From the NCBI RefSeq assembly GCF_030209445.1, contig NZ_JARVSD010000002.1, forward strand, positions 62,001-126,000: a DNA stretch of 64,000 nt, given 5' to 3'. Shown here piece by piece: positions 1-7,844 of the stretch. This DNA is from Promicromonospora sp. MEB111. GTDB taxonomy: Bacteria; Actinomycetota; Actinomycetes; Actinomycetales; Cellulomonadaceae. Every line of letters starts with the position of its first letter. Position 1 is the first letter of the stretch. The position numbers and the translations under genes were made by a program. The notes beneath the pieces were generated by a model that searched no databases, was not told where the DNA came from, and saw nothing but the letters and a program-made list of their open reading frames with translations.

Positions 1-702
1 TTCGTCGAGGTACTCATCGAAGTAGCTCGCCGAGCGGGGGGATAGCGAGATGTTTGCACTCGAGGGGCCGGCCGAAATTCCGTCGATCACGAGTTTGCCG
101 CGCGTCAGACGCAGGAGGAAATAGGTGCCCGTTCCGACCACAACGAATGTGAAAACGAAGACGGCGAGTGCTGCCAGAGCACTGCTGTCGACTACACGAC
201 TGATCTGCCCGCCCAGTACCAGCAGAGCGGCGACGAGTAGCCCGATGATGGTCGCCGGCAGCACGCCATCGACCTTGCGTCCGCGCGTGGTCCGCCGGAA
301 TCGAGATTTCGGCATTTCTTGAGGTCGTGCCTGGTAGAGAATCTGCTTGACGATCTCCTTCTGGATTTGGTTCGTCGGCGTGGTGGCGGCCGGGTTTGCG
401 TACTCGGCGGTTGAGGTCTTGTCCGGTGCGCCCAGGCTCGACAGAGAGATGCTTACGACGTTGTCGCCATTCTTCTCAAGGTCTCGGACGAGCTGTTGCA
501 GGATGCTGCTCTTTCCGGTGCCGTATGCCCCGGTGAGCGCGATGTTGTGCGCTTCATCGCGCGTGATCGCGTCCTTGAGCAGGTCCAGATACAGACCGTG
601 GTCGCCTACTTCGTATCGTGGGGTGAGCGAGGTCAGCACCACCTCTGGACCGGACGCATCGCTCGAGGGCACCGCGGTCTCGGCACTCGTGCTGTCACCC
701 AT
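1..702 (-). CDS. YobI-like P-loop NTPase, N-terminal part (cut by window edge)
   Basis: The reverse-strand reading starts at ATG 702 and stays open to base 1, giving 234 residues without a stop. After a variable N-terminus comes a Walker A motif, GAYGTGKSS, at about residues 58-66, preceded by NIALT as in YobI-type ATPases. Two hydrophobic segments (about residues 154-166 and 175-193) suggest membrane anchoring. The last visible residues, SYFDEYLDE, match the segment before the main ATPase region in this family. YobI-like NTPases are found in bacterial defence islands, and the TIR and AlbA_2 genes nearby fit that, but an antiphage role here is inference. The rest lies left of the window. A TAGCCT hexamer six bases before the ATG supports a leaderless start. 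Confidence 0.8.
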   Translation of the reverse strand, partial: MGDSTSAETAVPSSDASGPEVVLTSLTPRYEVGDHGLYLDLLKDAITRDEAHNIALTGAYGTGKSSILQQLVRDLEKNGDNVVSISLSSLGAPDKTSTAEYANPAATTPTNQIQKEIVKQILYQARPQEMPKSRFRRTTRGRKVDGVLPATIIGLLVAALLVLGGQISRVVDSSALAALAVFVFTFVVVGTGTYFLLRLTRGKLVIDGISAGPSSANISLSPRSASYFDEYLDE

Positions 703-714
703 ACGCCGAGGCTA
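703..714 (-). promoter_or_regulatory. Leaderless -10 element of the YobI-like gene
   Basis: Read on the minus strand, TAGCCT (709-714) fits TAnnnT and lies six bases before the ATG at 702, so transcription would begin at or next to the start codon. No convincing -35 element is visible. Confidence 0.5.
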
Positions 715-1261
715 GACGTGTCACCGGTCAGTTGCCCCAAGGATGAGGGGCTATTTCCACCTTTCACCCAGTGGTGTGCGCACACCACGCCTTAGCTGTA
801 TGCGGCGTGGAGGAGCGACCGACCACGCCAGCGAGAGGCCACTGGGTCTCCTCCGGTCACCGTCGACGGGTGGGCTCTCTCGTAGGGTCGGTCGCATTAC
901 TGCTGATGTGGACTTCTGCCAGGTCGTGCCATCTACCCGGACCATGCCCAGGCCAACGCCGTGGCTGAGTTGCTAGTTGCTCGGCGGCTGGCGACGAGCG
1001 TGCACTTCGCAGGGCCCGGTCACGACCAGGTTCTGGTGGGACGGTGCGGTGTCCGACGCGCAGCCCCCAAATCGGAAGGCCCATCACCACCCTGCTCCAG
1101 GCCGACCAGGTGCCGATCACCGCTCCGCAGACGACATCGACCGCGGCACGGCGCTACGAGCGTGGGAGACGGTGCCGACCACATGCCAGCTCAGAGGGCT
1201 GGCTGCCGAACTCTGTAGAAATGCCGGGCGTGGTGGTGCCTTGGGGACGAGGATAGTCATC
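703..1261. other. Gene-free divergent intergenic region with an 18-base palindrome
   Basis: This stretch separates the minus-strand NTPase from the plus-strand gene at 1262. Short open frames on both strands show no recognisable protein, and an open frame runs in phase into the 1262 gene from 977, but its extra 95 residues look non-coding. The only clear structure is the perfect palindrome GTGGTGTGCGCACACCAC at 771-788, a plausible operator about 57 bases upstream of the NTPase -10 element. Confidence 0.55.
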
Positions 1262-2131
1262 ATGGACGAAACCGCAGTCGACGGCTGGTCGCCAGCAGAC
1301 CACCCCTACGGAATCGCCGTATCGGAGGCACAGTGGGCACTGGGTGACGTCGAGTTGTGCGTCAGGCGCATCCATGCTGGCGGTGAAGTGGTCAGCGGGT
1401 TCGACTCTCGGCAGATCGACGCGAGGCATCTGTGTCTCGCGCTGGCACAGTTGCTGACGGCGGAGACGTTGGAGCAGGAAGCCCTGGCCGATCTAGGCAT
1501 GGACCCGGAAGTCAGACAGGCACTGGGACAGGCACGCAAGCGATTCGAACTGGCGCTGCCGAATATCGCGCTAATCCGAAACGGGCTGGTCCACTTCGAG
1601 AGCTGGTCGCGTGGCCGGGGCCACGGGCCGCAGAGACAGCGGGTCAATGCTGGTGACGAACCGCGCGATGTGGCTCGCGCCTTCTGGGGTTTCGGCTACG
1701 ACGCCACGACCGACACTGTCTCCATGGGGCCCTACCAAGTCAACGTCACCACCGCCGGGCAGGCTGCTGCCGAATTGGCCAGTTCGATCTATATGGCCGC
1801 GCGCGCTGTCGACGCGAAGAGGACCGCCGACGATCGTGAGGCCGCCTCGCAAGTCCTCACCAACGCCGAAGTCTGGGGTCCGATCCAAGTCTCCGTAGGG
1901 TTCGACGGACGAGTGTGGCTCTCACTCGACTGCGCGACCGTCGCGGAGGAGTCCGAACGCCACATGGTGGCTAGGAGAGCAATCTCCGCACTCGCTGGCG
2001 CAGGGTTCGGTATCACGCCGCTCGGGCACTTTCAGGCTGACGATCCAGCTCTCCAACTCGCTGCTGGACAGGCGCTCCGCATCGAACCACGCGCCGCACG
2101 GCAAGCGCTCGCGACCGAGCCGCAGGACTGA
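1262..2131 (+). CDS. Unknown protein with HEPN-like RNxxxH motif
   Basis: This 289-residue protein is not assigned to a family. ATG 1262 was chosen over in-frame upstream starts because AGGA lies eight bases before it and the upstream extension looks non-coding. The N-terminal part is predicted mostly helical and carries R106-N107-G-L-V-H111 in a run of hydrophobic helices. That matches the Rx4-6H signature, with Asn after Arg, of HEPN ribonuclease domains. The C-terminal third (about residues 190-265) looks like alternating strands and helices and was not recognised. It sits between a YobI-like NTPase and a TIR gene, where HEPN toxins or effectors are often found. The motif is short, so HEPN assignment is only a hypothesis. 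Confidence 0.6.
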   Translation: MDETAVDGWSPADHPYGIAVSEAQWALGDVELCVRRIHAGGEVVSGFDSRQIDARHLCLALAQLLTAETLEQEALADLGMDPEVRQALGQARKRFELALPNIALIRNGLVHFESWSRGRGHGPQRQRVNAGDEPRDVARAFWGFGYDATTDTVSMGPYQVNVTTAGQAAAELASSIYMAARAVDAKRTADDREAASQVLTNAEVWGPIQVSVGFDGRVWLSLDCATVAEESERHMVARRAISALAGAGFGITPLGHFQADDPALQLAAGQALRIEPRAARQALATEPQD

Positions 2132-2361
2132 AGGGCAACAGCGCCACTGTGGAGAACCTGCTTGATCCGATCTCCGACCCCTAGGATGCGAATCCGTCGT
2201 CGATCGATTTCGTTGCGTATTCAACCGGCGGCTCGTCGAGCAGGCATGCCGCACCTCATCACGACGGCACCTGGCTCACATCCATGCAGCGGTCCCGGGT
2301 GAACTTAAGCGGGTTGCCTCGAACGAGCGCTTCGACGCTGCCCGCGCCCAGGACCAGTGGT

Positions 2362-2367
2362 TATCTT
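2362..2367 (+). promoter_or_regulatory. Leaderless -10 element of the TIR gene
   Basis: TATCTT matches TAnnnT and lies exactly six bases before ATG 2374. This supports that ATG over an in-frame start at 2284 and implies a leaderless transcript. Confidence 0.55.
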
Positions 2368-2373
2368 GAGCCC

Positions 2374-3873
2374 ATGATCGACGCGGTTGGCAAGCACGTC
2401 TTCGTCTCCTACGTGCACGAGGACGGTGACGAGGTCGACCAGTTGTGTGCAGTCTTGGAGGCAGCGCAGATTCCGTACTGGCGCGATCGCAAGTCTCTCG
2501 GCCCCGGCGATGCGTGGAAGGCAGAGATTCGCCGGGCAATCCGCAGCGGATCGCTCGTGTTCCTTGGATGCTTCTCGGACAACCAACGCCGGAAAGATGC
2601 CTCGCATATGAACGAGGAACTGACCCTCGCCATCGAGGAGTACCGCAAGAGACCTCCCGGTCGGACCTGGCTCATACCAGTCCGGTTCGATTCAGGCGAA
2701 GTCCCCGAGTGGGACCTCGGTGCGGGACGAACCCTGAGCGACCTGAACTACGTGGACCTGTTCGGGACCGGCTACCCGGCCCAAGCCGCTGCGTTGGTGA
2801 CGACGATTCACGGCGTCATGGGTGACAAGCAGCTCAGCCCAGCAGCAGCCCTGGAAGCGGTCGAGCAGGCAACAGATGTGGATCGGGCCGACCTATTGAA
2901 GAGGCTCACCAAGGAGATGCTTCTCGATTCCAGGAGACGGATCGAGCTGGATGACCTGGTGTCTCAGGAGGTCCAGCGCGTTCTCAAGGCGATCAACGAT
3001 CCGGACCGGGTGGCCGGGCCACTTGCCGGTGACGGGAAAGACCAGATTGTGAGCGTAGCCACCGCGGCCAGAGAGCTATGGGGCTTGACCAAGCCCTTCT
3101 GTTCGTCACTCCAGGTCGCTGCACGGTGGGGAGAACCCGAAGCGCTGGCGCCGTGGGCCAGTGGTCTCCGGTCGTTCGTTCAGTCCTCCATCAAGACACA
3201 GGCCGGCCTACAGGCGCTGCTCGACCTTCGGCACCTGCCCGGCGTGGCTTCTCTGATGACCGCTGGCATGGGATGCGTGTCGAGTCAGAAGTGGGGGAAC
3301 CTCAAGACGCTCATGGTCGACCCAATGGTCAGGGGCGGCTACGAAAACAAGCCGGAGGCTCTGCTGGAGGCGACTGATCCATACGCCCCGTTCGGCCAGC
3401 CAGAGCTGGCTGTGCATGCACTCGCCCGGGCCAGCATCGAAGGGAAGCCGCTCGCGGACGCGCTGACGGACTTTACTGAAAGGCGCGTGGGCAAATACCA
3501 CACGCCCGTCGCGGAGTGGCTTCACAAGGAACTGCGGCCCGTGTTCTCGGACCAGTTGCCGGACGACGAAGAGTTCACGGCGATGTTCGACCGTACTGAG
3601 GCTGTTCTCGGGGTACTGGCCCAGGACGCCGTCAACGTCCGCATCACTGCCCGAGGCGGTGGCTGGGGTCAGTCACGCTGGTTCGGGCGGTCGACCTGGC
3701 GCGCGTGGCGCACTGGCAACGCGGTCGAGGACCTACAACAGGAACTCGCGGCCGAGGGCACGATGTGGGGTCCGTTGCGCGGCGGGCTCTTCGGAGGCGA
3801 TGCCGACCGTGCCAAGGCAGCACTGGACAAGTACGCCGAAGTCTTCGGGACGATCGCCAAACAACGGTTTTAG
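2374..3873 (+). CDS. TIR-domain protein
   Basis: The 499-residue protein opens with a TIR domain (about residues 6-135). It has the first-strand box KHVFVSYVHEDGD, the WRDR/GPGDAW region, and the HMNEELTLA helix carrying Glu81/Glu82, where bacterial TIR NADases have their catalytic glutamate. The remaining 360 residues have no motif I recognise; they are mixed helical and could be a sensor, an oligomerisation module or a second effector. TIR proteins in defence systems typically deplete NAD+ or make cyclic ADP-ribose signals. That activity is inferred from the family, not shown. The start is set by the TATCTT element six bases upstream. It lies about 240 bases after the HEPN-like gene and could act with it. 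Confidence 0.82.
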   Translation: MIDAVGKHVFVSYVHEDGDEVDQLCAVLEAAQIPYWRDRKSLGPGDAWKAEIRRAIRSGSLVFLGCFSDNQRRKDASHMNEELTLAIEEYRKRPPGRTWLIPVRFDSGEVPEWDLGAGRTLSDLNYVDLFGTGYPAQAAALVTTIHGVMGDKQLSPAAALEAVEQATDVDRADLLKRLTKEMLLDSRRRIELDDLVSQEVQRVLKAINDPDRVAGPLAGDGKDQIVSVATAARELWGLTKPFCSSLQVAARWGEPEALAPWASGLRSFVQSSIKTQAGLQALLDLRHLPGVASLMTAGMGCVSSQKWGNLKTLMVDPMVRGGYENKPEALLEATDPYAPFGQPELAVHALARASIEGKPLADALTDFTERRVGKYHTPVAEWLHKELRPVFSDQLPDDEEFTAMFDRTEAVLGVLAQDAVNVRITARGGGWGQSRWFGRSTWRAWRTGNAVEDLQQELAAEGTMWGPLRGGLFGGDADRAKAALDKYAEVFGTIAKQRF

Positions 3874-3918
3874 CGCCAGCACGATGGATCGCCGCATGCC
3901 AGCCGGCTCATGGGCCCG

Positions 3919-4932
3919 CTACCGGTCGCGAACGCTGCGCCCGCCTAGTCGCTGCGACACAACGGCGGCGGGCTCAAAACCCAACTGGTAGGCGTCCGCC
4001 CGCAGTCGCCACTCGCGCAGGGCATCCTCAGGGTCGCTCACCCAAGCCGGCTCCCGGATAGAGTACCCGGCAAGGACTTCCTCGTTGATCCTCTCGACGG
4101 GAGACCGAACAACGCTCCGGCCGGGATTGGAAACCAGCCACGCATAGATCGCCTGCTCGGCAAACAACCGCACGAGGTTTCCCGGTGCGTCCGTCAAGGG
4201 AGACGACCAGAGCGCTTCCATCTCTCTCGGGACCCTCCACCGGTCGGTGGGCGACTGCCCTTGAGGCGCGATCCAGCGGAGGCGATCGTTCCCATCGGGA
4301 CATCCGGCCAGGCACGCCCACGGATGCGCGACCCACCACATCCTGTCGAGCTCCACCAACCTGTTAGTTCCGTTCTCAAGAAGCTCGCGCGCCGCATAAG
4401 CGGATACCGCAGTAAACCCGTCCGCGCCCTGCGTAAGCGCGTCAACACACCCGGCGCCACTGTAGCTGGACCCAGGATAGAGCGGGTTGTAGAGGACGTA
4501 GACGGGGACGACGCCGGCCGCGTTGGCGGCCATGATCAGCTTGTCGACCTGCCGGTGCTGGCCCGCGCCGGTGTAGCCGATGTCGTAGCCCGCGTAGGAG
4601 GCGCGTGGCTTGAGCTTTTTTGCTTGCACGTAGAACGAGAACCACCCATGGGTGCCGCCGACGCACCAGATCCAGTCAGCCCCACGGACGCCCTCGTCGG
4701 CCTGGGTCAGCATCTTGATGTCCAGGCGGCTCCTAAGTCTCTGATGCAGGTCGAGCAGTACCGTCTCGGTGATTGTCGTTTCTTGTTGGCGGATCCCCGC
4801 GTCCTCGCCTTGCGCTATCCGTGCACCGAGAGTGGATGCCTCGTCGGTCAGGGCTCGCCGAAGCGCCTCTCGCTCGTGCGGGCCTGGAACCGCAGGGACC
4901 GCGCTCGGGGACGAGGAGGGCATGGCGGACAT
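3919..4932 (-). CDS. DUF6615-like protein with nuclease-like residues
   Basis: This 337-residue protein resembles DUF6615 proteins: an ETTITETVLLDL segment (Glu51), then GADWIW (Asp86) and YVQAKKL (Gln103, Lys105), followed by a Q-x-D-x-LI helix and PVYVLYNP. The spacing E...GADW...QxK is like a PD-(D/E)xK nuclease core with Gln in the usual Glu position, so a nuclease-type function is possible but unproven. The C-terminal half (about residues 150-330) was not recognised. ATG 4932 gives the longest form; ATG 4923 three codons later has GAAGA nine bases upstream and may be the true start. It is convergent with the TIR gene (45 bases apart) and downstream of the AlbA_2 gene on the same strand. 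Confidence 0.65.
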   Translation of the reverse strand: MSAMPSSSPSAVPAVPGPHEREALRRALTDEASTLGARIAQGEDAGIRQQETTITETVLLDLHQRLRSRLDIKMLTQADEGVRGADWIWCVGGTHGWFSFYVQAKKLKPRASYAGYDIGYTGAGQHRQVDKLIMAANAAGVVPVYVLYNPLYPGSSYSGAGCVDALTQGADGFTAVSAYAARELLENGTNRLVELDRMWWVAHPWACLAGCPDGNDRLRWIAPQGQSPTDRWRVPREMEALWSSPLTDAPGNLVRLFAEQAIYAWLVSNPGRSVVRSPVERINEEVLAGYSIREPAWVSDPEDALREWRLRADAYQLGFEPAAVVSQRLGGRSVRDR

Positions 4933-5192
4933 TCTTCACGACCAAGAGGCATCGCGCAGCGCGGGCGGCGCAGACAGCGGTTCGTCCACAGATCCGATCG
5001 GCGAACTTGGCGATTGCATCGCCGCCCCCTGGGACCTCGCTACCTGCGCTCGTAGCTCGCCGCGGCTTCAGGTTGTGGTCAAGCGTCGCCTGGGCAATCC
5101 CGCGTTGAAGCGCCTGCGGCGGGCCATCGCCTCGTCACATGGAGTTGTCGCTCGCACGTATGCGAAGCACTACCTCGTACGAGGCCCCGGTC

Positions 5193-6665
5193 CTAGCGAT
5201 GGCCGCTACGCCGCTCAAGCAAGGGGATGCCGCACTCGTTTGCCCAAGCCTCCACCTCGCGCAGCCAAGCCTGCCGCAATTGAAGTGAATCAATCTGCCC
5301 AGCGGCGGTCAGCAATGTCGAGTCACTCATGCCGTCCTCAGCGAGCATGTCGACTGTGAGGCGACGAACGGTCATCACCAGTTCCTGGGCGCTCTCAGCG
5401 ATCGCATCGAGCGGCGCGGTTACCTGGACAGACTCCCCGTCAACACGACGAGCGTGTGCAAGCTCACTCTCATCGGGTGTCCTGGACACGTCGATCAGAA
5501 GTGGAATTCCAGCCCGGATCGCTTGGCCCGTCCGCGTACTGTCCGGCGTGGAGACTGAGACATCCAACGAGTCATCCTCCCAGGCAGGGAGGAGTTGGGC
5601 GACGAAGATACCGTCCCCGGCAGCGCCGGCACGTACTGCGTGTTTGACCAGTAGGTCCACGAGCCGCAGGATGGCGAACTCCAGCTCGGGCTGTTCGACG
5701 TTCGTCCACTGGAGCGTGCGAGCGCGCTTCAGGGATCCGACAGCGGCCGCGGCGAATCCACTGCCGTCAAGCCAGAGTTCGTGGTGCTGATAATGCGAGA
5801 CCGGGGACGATGGGTCCGACGTGACTACGATCCGCTTGCGGCGGACCCTTGCATCTAAGCTCCGGTGCTGGGCTGGTTCTAGTGGCATCTCGCCCTGCCA
5901 GCGGTACACAAGGTCAAGGGCGGCGTCTGGTTCGGCGGCTGAGAGGGGCAGTTCACCCGGCAGACTCGGGATGAACGCGACAGCAACCCATGCGTTGCCC
6001 GCCCTGGCCAGAGCTGGTCGTGCCAACTCGATGATTTCCTGAGCGCGGTCCTGGTCCGAGCGAGCCATTTCGAGTCTATTCCTGTATCGGTCGGCTACCT
6101 CAGACTCCGATAGGTAGACCGTCATCGTGGAACGCCGGACCGGGTAACTGAGCTGGGGCTGGTTCACGACCGCATGCGGTGAGTTCGGGCTCCGCGGAAT
6201 CGCGACAATGCCGATACCTGTCCCGGGCGAGTCAGGGTTCGGCACCCACCGCACGTGAACCTGTGGAAGCTTCGGCGCTATGCGGCTAGCAGTGATCGAT
6301 TGGACTCGCTCCTCGAAGTCGTCAAGCTGGTTGACTGGCGACAAGCCGGCCGCGACGTCACGGCCATCGTCGTTGACTCCGTAGATGAGGACCCCGCCAG
6401 TTGCATTGGCGAACGCGGCACAGTCCTTCGCGAACTCCTTGGTGTTGTCCCACCATTGGCTCTTAAATTCCAGGTCGGCCGCCTCAGGAGTCTGCAGGCT
6501 GATGGCCCGTTGGACTGCCTGCCAGACTTCGTCGCCGGTTGCGTCAAACAACCCAGTGGTCAAAGCGAGGGCCTGTTCGACGCGGAGGAACCGGGCTGCC
6601 ATAGCAGCAAGGTAGTCCTGTACTGAACGCGTGTCGACGAGATAGTGGCACCCGGCCTGGACCAC
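5193..6665 (-). CDS. AlbA_2 / Schlafen-type domain protein
   Basis: The 490-residue protein has an AlbA_2 (Schlafen-related) domain at about residues 45-190: DLEFKSQWW, then DCAAFANATGGVLIYGV with the ND-D-G turn, and later YPVRRSTMTVYLSESEV. In bacteria these domains are thought to bind nucleic acid or nucleotides and occur in regulators, AAA-4 proteins and defence genes. Residues 200-490 are unassigned. The first codon used is GTG 6665; ATG 6602 (residue 22) would remove a dispensable-looking tail and cannot be excluded. The gene is divergent from the membrane protein at 6864 and precedes the DUF6615-like gene on the same strand, with a gap of 260 bases in which I see nothing. Confidence 0.75.
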   Translation of the reverse strand: MVQAGCHYLVDTRSVQDYLAAMAARFLRVEQALALTTGLFDATGDEVWQAVQRAISLQTPEAADLEFKSQWWDNTKEFAKDCAAFANATGGVLIYGVNDDGRDVAAGLSPVNQLDDFEERVQSITASRIAPKLPQVHVRWVPNPDSPGTGIGIVAIPRSPNSPHAVVNQPQLSYPVRRSTMTVYLSESEVADRYRNRLEMARSDQDRAQEIIELARPALARAGNAWVAVAFIPSLPGELPLSAAEPDAALDLVYRWQGEMPLEPAQHRSLDARVRRKRIVVTSDPSSPVSHYQHHELWLDGSGFAAAAVGSLKRARTLQWTNVEQPELEFAILRLVDLLVKHAVRAGAAGDGIFVAQLLPAWEDDSLDVSVSTPDSTRTGQAIRAGIPLLIDVSRTPDESELAHARRVDGESVQVTAPLDAIAESAQELVMTVRRLTVDMLAEDGMSDSTLLTAAGQIDSLQLRQAWLREVEAWANECGIPLLERRSGHR

Positions 6666-6863
6666 GCCGGATCGCTCGAAGCACAGTAGGAGGGGCTCAA
6701 CTCGACATCACTGCATCGAGCGGAACCTCACCCTCCGCACAACCAGGCTCCGGCACTGCATCGGGTGAGCGGCGGATGAAGTCCGCGCTACGGGAGTGGG
6801 CGTTCAGGAAACTTCCAGTTCAATGTTGACCACCGGGCGCCCGACTTTTCCGATCGGAGCCTG

Positions 6864-7679
6864 ATGTCCGGAACGACCCCAGCCGAACCAAAAGATCCGC
6901 CCAAGGACCCATCCAAGCCCGCTCGTCAACCGCGCTCCACACGCCGTCGCAGACCGGGCAACCCCACCGTCAAAGCCGCCGTCATCACGGGCCTCGCGTC
7001 GATCGTCGTCGGGGCGATCGGAGGATGGTCCGCCATCGCAGCAAGCAAGGTGCCCGTACCTACGCCCGACGGCCTAGTCACGATCAACGTGATTCAGGAG
7101 CAGTCTCAAGGGCTCGAGACGAAGGTCGACGAGCTCACCGAAACCAATAGTGAGCTTGTTGAGGAGATCGAGAGCCTTCGCGAGCCGACGCCCAGTCCCA
7201 CTCCCACCACGAGCACTGGGCCTACCGAAACTACGGAGGTTCCGTCTGAGCTCATCTATCAGGATCGCGAGTTCACGATCGTCGGCTCTGAGCAGTCGGG
7301 ACGTACCGCCGTCGTCGACTTCGACATGAAGGGAAACTTCGCCCTCCAGGACGACGAGTGGGACGACATCCAGGACGCAGACGGACCGGCCTCGGATTCC
7401 GCAGATATGGCGATCGAGGACTACGACTACCTGGTCTTCGCAAGGACGATCGGGCACAGCAGCCACGACGTGGCTCCGGCACCCGACGACCCGGCCGCCT
7501 GCCTCGCCGATGCCAGGTCGGGCGAGGACGACGAACTCTACGTTTCCGACGAGCTCCAGGTCAACGACGTGATCTGCACGCAGACCACTGCGGGCGCTGT
7601 GGCCAGACTCGTGGTGACCGACGTAAACAGCGAGGACTATCCCTACAGCGTTCAGCTGTCCGTCACCCTCTGGGCATGA
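6864..7679 (+). CDS. Single-pass membrane protein with coiled coil and acidic exodomain
   Basis: Unknown 271-residue protein. Residues 1-36 are Pro/Arg-rich and presumably cytoplasmic. One membrane helix lies at about 37-60 (AAVITGLASIVVGAIGGW), followed by a heptad-like stretch (about 78-106), a Pro/Thr-rich linker (about 107-130) and an acidic C-terminal domain of about 140 residues with two cysteines. The topology suggests an extracytoplasmic sensor or binding domain. GGAG five bases before ATG 6864 supports the start. It is followed by hairpins and then the converging end of the relaxase gene. No family was recognised, and it may belong to the accessory island or to the mobile element. 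Confidence 0.65.
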   Translation: MSGTTPAEPKDPPKDPSKPARQPRSTRRRRPGNPTVKAAVITGLASIVVGAIGGWSAIAASKVPVPTPDGLVTINVIQEQSQGLETKVDELTETNSELVEEIESLREPTPSPTPTTSTGPTETTEVPSELIYQDREFTIVGSEQSGRTAVVDFDMKGNFALQDDEWDDIQDADGPASDSADMAIEDYDYLVFARTIGHSSHDVAPAPDDPAACLADARSGEDDELYVSDELQVNDVICTQTTAGAVARLVVTDVNSEDYPYSVQLSVTLWA

Positions 7680-7691
7680 CAAGCCTGACGA

Positions 7692-7764
7692 CTCGGCGCG
7701 GTCACCTCTTGTGGGCGCGCCGAGCTCGTCGAGCGGGCATATAGCGGCCCGGCCAGAGCCGGGC
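7692..7764. terminator. Paired hairpins between convergent genes
   Basis: Two inverted repeats follow the membrane-protein stop: nine-base arms at 7692-7700 and 7716-7724 (CTCGGCGCG and its complement), and a perfect seven-base stem with a four-base loop at 7747-7764 (GCCCGGC-CAGA-GCCGGGC). The second, lying between two converging genes, is the better terminator candidate. Neither has a T-run, as is usual in actinobacteria. Confidence 0.5.
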
Positions 7765-7844
7765 TGACGGGAAACTGGATCCCTATGAGCACGTTTCAGT
7801 TGGTCGTCGAGGGCGGTGAGATCTCGGCCGCCGACCGGTCTCGT

